Origin: SCRA01 sp035533275
GTDB taxonomy: Bacteria; Vulcanimicrobiota; Vulcanimicrobiia; Vulcanimicrobiales; SCRA01
Assembly: GCA_035533275.1 (NCBI GenBank)
Contig: DATLUD010000056.1
Location: forward strand, 1 to 12,168
Reading direction: 5' to 3'
DNA: 12,168 nt
Shown here: positions 8,890 through 12,168 of the stretch, piece by piece
How positions within the stretch are numbered: the stretch's first letter is position 1
Layout: every line of letters begins with the position of its first letter
Position numbers and translations under genes: made by a program
Notes under the pieces: generated by a model
What the model was told of the DNA's origin: nothing
Seen by the model: only the letters and a program-made list of their open reading frames with translations
Database searches by the model: none

Positions 8890-8895
8890 GGAGGC

Positions 8896-9270
8896 ATGAT
8901 CGCGATCGAGAGGCCCCCCGTCCGTATCCTCGCCGCTGCGCTCGCCCTGACGGCGAGCCTCGCGACCGGCGCCTTCGCCGCCCCTACCGCGGCACCGAAG
9001 GAGCGTGCCGTCACGGTGGTTCGCGGCGGTTTCCCCGATACACGGACGGAGCGGGTGCATCTGCTCTCCGGTGCGCTGCCTGCGCAGGCGACGACGGCGG
9101 TCACGCTGACCGACGCCAACTGCCAGCCGGATGGCCGCGGGGTCTCCCACTGCATCAACGAGCTGCGCCTGGCGGACGGTCACACCATCGTGGTGCGCCA
9201 CGACCACGACATGCGCATGGTTCCCTGCTTGACCCCCGGCGAGACGGTGCGCGTGCAGCCCGGAACGTAA
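8896..9270 (+). CDS. Small secreted protein rich in His, Met and Cys; likely copper binding
   Basis: A 124-residue protein that I cannot assign to a named family. Residues 1-29 are a signal peptide (basic start, ILAAALALTASLATG core, AFA-A cleavage site), so it acts outside the cytoplasm. The mature part is probably all-beta. It carries Cys76 (DANCQPDG), His85-Cys86 (VSHCINEL), His96, then HDHDMRM at 102-108 (His102, His104, Met106, Met108) and Cys111 (VPCLTPGE). That is a dense set of soft-metal ligands, and three cysteines in a 95-residue exported protein leave at least one free for metal. The direct-repeat box upstream and the copper genes on either side support a periplasmic copper-binding or chaperone role. 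GGAGG lies only one base before the ATG, too close for normal use. Confidence 0.8.
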   Translation: MIAIERPPVRILAAALALTASLATGAFAAPTAAPKERAVTVVRGGFPDTRTERVHLLSGALPAQATTAVTLTDANCQPDGRGVSHCINELRLADGHTIVVRHDHDMRMVPCLTPGETVRVQPGT

Positions 9271-9291
9271 GGGCGGAGCTGGAGAGGCGAG

Positions 9292-9630
9292 ATGAACGAG
9301 AGAGACCGCTATCAACCACTGAGCCCTGGAGGATTGGCCGCCGCGTTCGCGGTGCTGGGACTGCTGGGCGCGCTCTCGATGGGGATGCCATTCATGTTCG
9401 GCGCAGGATCGATGATGGGGGGAATGATGGGGCCTTACGGCGGGTACGGCGGCTATCCGAACATGGGCTGGGGAGGCTTCGGACTCTTCGGCCTCATCTG
9501 GATCGTCGCCATCGCGGCACTGGGAGGCGCCGTCGTCGCCTGGGTGTACAACGCGATGATTGGCGCCCGCACGGCTCGTCCGACCGATGCGGCGGGCCGC
9601 CCGCTGCCGCCGACGACGACCGGTCCATAG
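9292..9630 (+). CDS. Small Met/Gly-rich membrane protein
   Basis: A 112-residue protein with two hydrophobic segments, about 14-36 (LAAAFAVLGLLGALSMGMPFMFG) and 62-87. Between them is a low-complexity Met/Gly/Tyr loop (GAGSMMGGMMGPYGGYGGYPNMGWGG). Methionine-rich loops of this kind bind Cu+ in CopB- and PcoB-type proteins and in multicopper oxidases, so a copper-related role outside the membrane is plausible. The family is not recognised. The C-terminal tail is short and polar. A Shine-Dalgarno-like GGAGAGG precedes the ATG, and the gene starts 21 bases after the secreted-protein gene, in the same operon. Its stop lies only 12 bases from that of the convergent oxidase, leaving no room for an ordinary terminator. 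Confidence 0.78.
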   Translation: MNERDRYQPLSPGGLAAAFAVLGLLGALSMGMPFMFGAGSMMGGMMGPYGGYGGYPNMGWGGFGLFGLIWIVAIAALGGAVVAWVYNAMIGARTARPTDAAGRPLPPTTTGP

Positions 9631-9642
9631 CGTAGCGCATGG

Positions 9643-11238
9643 TCAGCGCTGCACGAGGTAGTTGCGCATCATGCCCATGTCCTCGTGCTCGAGATTGTGG
9701 CAGTGATAGAGATACAAGCCGGTGTAGTCCTGGAACTTGAGCAGCAGCCTCACGCGCTGGCCGGGTAAGACGAGCACGGTGTCCTTCCATCCGCCGTCGA
9801 GAAAGCCGCCGCCGAGCGTCCGCGATGCCTCTTCGGCGTCCCGCGTGCTCTCGCGCGCGAGAACCTGGAACTGCAAGTTGTGGATGTGGATGGGATGGGC
9901 CATCGCCCCCATCATGGCGCGCGAGGCGTCGTTCACGAGCTCCCAGACCTCCTGCGTGCCGAGCTTCACGATCTCGTCGGATGCCACCGCGGTCATCTGG
10001 AACTCGCGCCCGTTGATGCCCCAGCGCATGGCTTGCATCGCGAGGTAGAAACGGCGCGGGTGATCGCGGTTGACGGCATCTTCGAGACGGTAGCGGCTGA
10101 ACGTGGAGAGGCGTGCGGGTAGCGTGCGCGTCTCGGTCTCGCGTCGCGCGACGCGCACGGTGAGCACAGGGAACTCCGCGCCGTCGGGCAAGGCCTGGCC
10201 ACCCGAGAAGCCGCCGCCCATCATGCCGCCGCCCATCATGCCTCCCATGCCCCCCGTCGACATGGTGCCGCTGAAGGGGAGGCTCTGGAGCACGAGCTCG
10301 CTCCCCACCTGATGGCGGCTGAAGTCGGCCCAGAGCTCCACGCGCTCGGCCGGGGCCAGGGTCACGTAGGCACGCCGCACCGGGTGCTCCAGCAAGCCGC
10401 CGTCGGTGGCGATGATCGTCATGGGCGTGCCGTCGCTCCAGGCGAGTTTGTAGATGCGCGAGTTGGAGCCGTTGAGCAGGCGCAGGCGGTACGCACGGGT
10501 GGCAACCGGCAGCACGAAATCCGGATGCCCGTTGACCAGGATGCGGTCGCCGAGGAACCCAATCATCTGGCCGATCATGCCCGCACCCTCGAGATAGATC
10601 AACTGGTTGCCCGCGTCGAACGTGCGATCTTGGATCACGAGCGGCACGTCGTACTCGCCGGATGGCAAGTTGAGCGCGCGCTCCTCATTGTCGCTCACCA
10701 GAAAGAGACCGGCCATGCCGTAATACGCCTGCGGTCCCGTCAGCATATCCGGGTGCGGATGGTACCAGTAGGTCCCAGCGCGGTTCGTCACCTCGAAATC
10801 GTAGACGAAGCGCTGGCCGGGGCCGATGGCGTAGCGAGGGTGTCCGTCCATGCGTGCCGGCACGTGCAAGCCGTGCCAGTGGATGATCGTCGGCTGCTCG
10901 ATGCCGTTGATGAGATGGACGCGGATGCTCTGCCCGCGCCGCACGCGAATGATGGGGCCGAGATAGCTCCCTGGCAGCGCTTGCAGGCTGGAGGGGTCGC
11001 CGGCCAGCACCTTGCCGCGGTAGCTCCAGACCCGCGTAGGGCGACCGGACAACAATGACACCTCGGTCGGGGATGGCCTGAGCTCGATCTCCAGGTTCGG
11101 CGCGGATCGCTCCGGTCTGGGGCCGGGCGCGGCTTGTGCGGACGATCGCAGCGCCACGGCAGCGGTCAGCAACGACGCTGAGCCCACGCCCGCGTAGCGC
11201 AGGAAGTCCTGCCGGGGGATCTTGGTGCAGGGATTCAT
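9643..11238 (-). CDS. Multicopper oxidase, CueO/CopA-type
   Basis: A 531-residue exported oxidase that would oxidise Cu+ (or phenols) with reduction of O2 to water. All four copper-ligand motifs are present: HWHG 120-123, HPH 160-162, HPIHIH 448-453 and HCHNLEHEDMGM 512-523, so type 1 ligands are His448, Cys513, His518 and Met523. Three cupredoxin domains are expected. A Met/Gly-rich insertion (about 324-347) resembles the substrate-binding Met-rich region of CueO. The N-terminus looks like a Tat signal (PRQDFLRYAGVGSASLLTAAVAL), but the second Arg of the twin pair is Gln. GGAGAG lies six bases before the ATG at 11238. The gene is convergent with the small copper protein operon, and a degenerate copy of the direct-repeat promoter lies about 100 bases upstream. 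Confidence 0.95.
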   Translation of the reverse strand: MNPCTKIPRQDFLRYAGVGSASLLTAAVALRSSAQAAPGPRPERSAPNLEIELRPSPTEVSLLSGRPTRVWSYRGKVLAGDPSSLQALPGSYLGPIIRVRRGQSIRVHLINGIEQPTIIHWHGLHVPARMDGHPRYAIGPGQRFVYDFEVTNRAGTYWYHPHPDMLTGPQAYYGMAGLFLVSDNEERALNLPSGEYDVPLVIQDRTFDAGNQLIYLEGAGMIGQMIGFLGDRILVNGHPDFVLPVATRAYRLRLLNGSNSRIYKLAWSDGTPMTIIATDGGLLEHPVRRAYVTLAPAERVELWADFSRHQVGSELVLQSLPFSGTMSTGGMGGMMGGGMMGGGFSGGQALPDGAEFPVLTVRVARRETETRTLPARLSTFSRYRLEDAVNRDHPRRFYLAMQAMRWGINGREFQMTAVASDEIVKLGTQEVWELVNDASRAMMGAMAHPIHIHNLQFQVLARESTRDAEEASRTLGGGFLDGGWKDTVLVLPGQRVRLLLKFQDYTGLYLYHCHNLEHEDMGMMRNYLVQR

Positions 11239-11312
11239 CTGGAACTCTCCACGGGATGCGGCGTCGATGGTGGGACCGAGACGCTGATGGCGCTAGCGTA
11301 AGCGAGCCGAGC

Positions 11313-11335
11313 GCAACCCATTGAGGAACGGTTGC
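11313..11335 (-). repeat. Inverted repeat at the predicted 5' end of the oxidase mRNA
   Basis: GCAACC and GGTTGC form a perfect six-base stem around an 11-base loop. On the minus strand the repeat begins 6 bases after the -10 of box C, that is, at the predicted first base of the transcript. It could be a 5' stabilising stem-loop or an operator. There is no T-run, so it is not a terminator for the gene upstream. Confidence 0.4.
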
Positions 11336-11341
11336 CGGACC

Positions 11342-11374
11342 AGTTTAGGTGGGCGCAATGGATTTCGTGTGGAG
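11342..11374 (-). promoter_or_regulatory. Response-regulator box and promoter C, upstream of the multicopper oxidase
   Basis: Reading on the minus strand: CTCCACA (11374-11368), CGAA, ATCCATT (11363-11357), then 9 bases and TAAACT (11347-11342). The first element is identical to those of box B, the second is degenerate (TCCA core kept), and every spacing equals boxes A and B. It would give a 5' untranslated region of about 97 bases, unlike the leaderless A and B units. It is less certain than A or B. Confidence 0.45.
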
Positions 11375-11387
11375 GCGTGGCGTTGCG

Positions 11388-11738
11388 TTAGAAGACGAGC
11401 ACCTTGCTTGCCTGCTGCGTCCAATCGGTCAGCTCGTCCATGCTGCTGCGCCGCGCACTCTGCGTGAGATCGTCGTCGCCGATGCCTCGGGCATCCATAC
11501 ACGAGCCGCAGACGCCGACCGTACCGCCATGGCGCGACACGGTTTGGAGCATCGTCTCGATGTTGTAATAGCCCGACGGGACACGCTGCCCGCGTTGCGC
11601 GCACGCCGCGGCATCACCGATCAGGAAGAGGAGCACGTCTTGCCCGGACCGGCGCGCCAGCGACGCGGCCAGCCGCAGGCCGTTGTAGCTGCGCTCCGTG
11701 CCGTATGGCGGGTCGTTCAATATGATGAGCGTCGTCAT
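11388..11738 (-). CDS. DsrE/DsrF-family sulfur-transfer-like protein
   Basis: A 116-residue cytoplasmic protein of the DsrE/TusD/YchN fold. The N-terminal MTTLIILNDPPYGTERSYNGLRLAASL and LLFLIGDAAACAQRG are typical, and GVCGSCMDARGI (75-86) contains the Cys77/Cys80 pair at the position of the persulfide-carrying cysteine. Members relay sulfur, and small ones of this kind often accompany rhodaneses. GGAAGGG lies upstream at a suitable distance, and the ATG overlaps the stop of the rhodanese gene (ATGA), so the two are translated together. A sulfur relay from the rhodanese to this protein is the natural reading. The final acceptor is unknown. The multicopper oxidase follows 149 bases downstream in the same direction but has its own candidate promoter. 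Confidence 0.88.
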   Translation of the reverse strand: MTTLIILNDPPYGTERSYNGLRLAASLARRSGQDVLLFLIGDAAACAQRGQRVPSGYYNIETMLQTVSRHGGTVGVCGSCMDARGIGDDDLTQSARRSSMDELTDWTQQASKVLVF

Positions 11739-12168
11739 CGCGGCCCTTCCGATGTCGCGGTGGAGCGCATCACGGGGAGGCCTGCGGCCTGCCACTCGAG
11801 CACGCCATCCTGCAATCTATACGCCTCGAAGCCGCGCTTGCGCAGCATGCCCAGGGCCTCTTGCGAGAGCACGCAGTACGGCCCGCGGCAGTAGGCCACG
11901 ATCGTCTTGTCGCGCGGCAGCGTCGCGAGCTCGCGCTCCAACTCGGAGAGCGGAAGCGACCTGGCGTGCGGGAGGTGCCCGGCCTCGTACTCACTGGCCG
12001 GCCGCACGTCGAGGACCACAACTTCACCGCGTCGAGCCTTGCCCAGGAGCACTTGGCGATCCATCGGGAGCATCAGCCCGCGCTCGCTGAAGTAGCTCTT
12101 GACCGCGCGGTCGATCTCGGCGAAGCGGTGCTCGGCCACCGACCGCGTCATGAGCCAGTAGTCGGCCA
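11735..12168 (-). CDS. Rhodanese-domain protein, probably the C-terminal part of an ArsR-rhodanese fusion (5' end outside the window)
   Basis: The frame is open to the right edge (codons for ADYWL precede the Met at 12151), so the gene starts outside and the visible part is about 144 residues. Numbered from that Met, a helical stretch (AEHRFAEIDRAVKSYFSERGLMLPMDRQVLLGKARRGE) leads into a rhodanese domain: VVVLDVRPASEYEAGHLPHARSLPL at 44-68, active loop CRGPYC at 88-93 with catalytic Cys88, and GVLEWQAAGLPV at the end. This linker plus rhodanese layout is what I know from ArsR/SmtB-type regulators with a C-terminal rhodanese, so an N-terminal winged helix is expected but not seen. Cys88/Cys93 could carry persulfide or bind metal(loid). 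It overlaps the DsrE gene by ATGA. Confidence 0.85.
   Translation of the reverse strand, partial: ADYWLMTRSVAEHRFAEIDRAVKSYFSERGLMLPMDRQVLLGKARRGEVVVLDVRPASEYEAGHLPHARSLPLSELERELATLPRDKTIVAYCRGPYCVLSQEALGMLRKRGFEAYRLQDGVLEWQAAGLPVMRSTATSEGPR

Noticed and set aside
9631..9642. Bidirectional terminator between the convergent membrane protein and oxidase genes
   Set aside because: Only 12 bases separate the stops and no hairpin is visible.
10312..11058. 248-codon plus-strand open frame opposite the multicopper oxidase
   Set aside because: Antisense shadow; no domain and no start signal.

Overview
The window comes from a GC-rich (roughly two-thirds G+C by eye) bacterial chromosome. Tightly packed operons, 1-4 base start/stop overlaps, a lipoprotein signal peptide, periplasmic-type metal proteins and an Amt transporter suggest a free-living soil or sediment bacterium, probably diderm. 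A proteobacterium-like, Methylomirabilota/Rokubacteria-like or Gemmatimonadota-like origin would all fit; the sequence does not decide.

Left part (1-4760). The start of a lipoprotein gene runs off the left edge on the minus strand. About 500 bases without a convincing gene follow. Next comes a minus-strand pair, a MaoC-type hydratase and an ammonium transporter, with 5 bases between them. A plus-strand YgiD/LigB-type extradiol dioxygenase is divergent from this pair. A minus-strand three-gene operon follows, in transcription order: a MarR-type regulator, a small three-helix membrane protein and a class I methyltransferase. The MarR gene has a clear sigma70-type promoter. A perfect 15-base inverted repeat covers its -10 element, and the start codon lies where transcription should begin.

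Central and right part (4830-11374) is a copper-handling locus. A P1B-type Cu+ ATPase is followed by an OmpR-family response regulator and a histidine kinase, which overlap by ATGA. Next come a small secreted His/Cys/Met-rich protein and a Met/Gly-rich membrane protein. A CueO/CopA-type multicopper oxidase is encoded convergently. Three transcription units (ATPase-regulator-kinase, secreted protein-membrane protein, oxidase) are each preceded by the same architecture: a 7-base element, 4 bases, a second 7-base element, 9 bases, then a -10-like hexamer. This 7-4-7 direct-repeat layout is that of PhoB/OmpR-type sites, so the locally encoded response regulator is the obvious candidate to control all three. 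At the first two sites an ATG begins exactly 6 bases after the -10, which predicts leaderless mRNAs. The ATPase is reached through two overlapping mini-ORFs. The model is cytoplasmic Cu+ export by the ATPase, oxidation and binding of copper outside the membrane by the oxidase and the small proteins, all under one two-component system.

Right edge (11388-12168). A DsrE-family sulfur-transfer-like protein overlaps (ATGA) the end of a rhodanese-domain protein. The rhodanese frame stays open to the window edge and resembles the C-terminal half of ArsR-rhodanese fusions.
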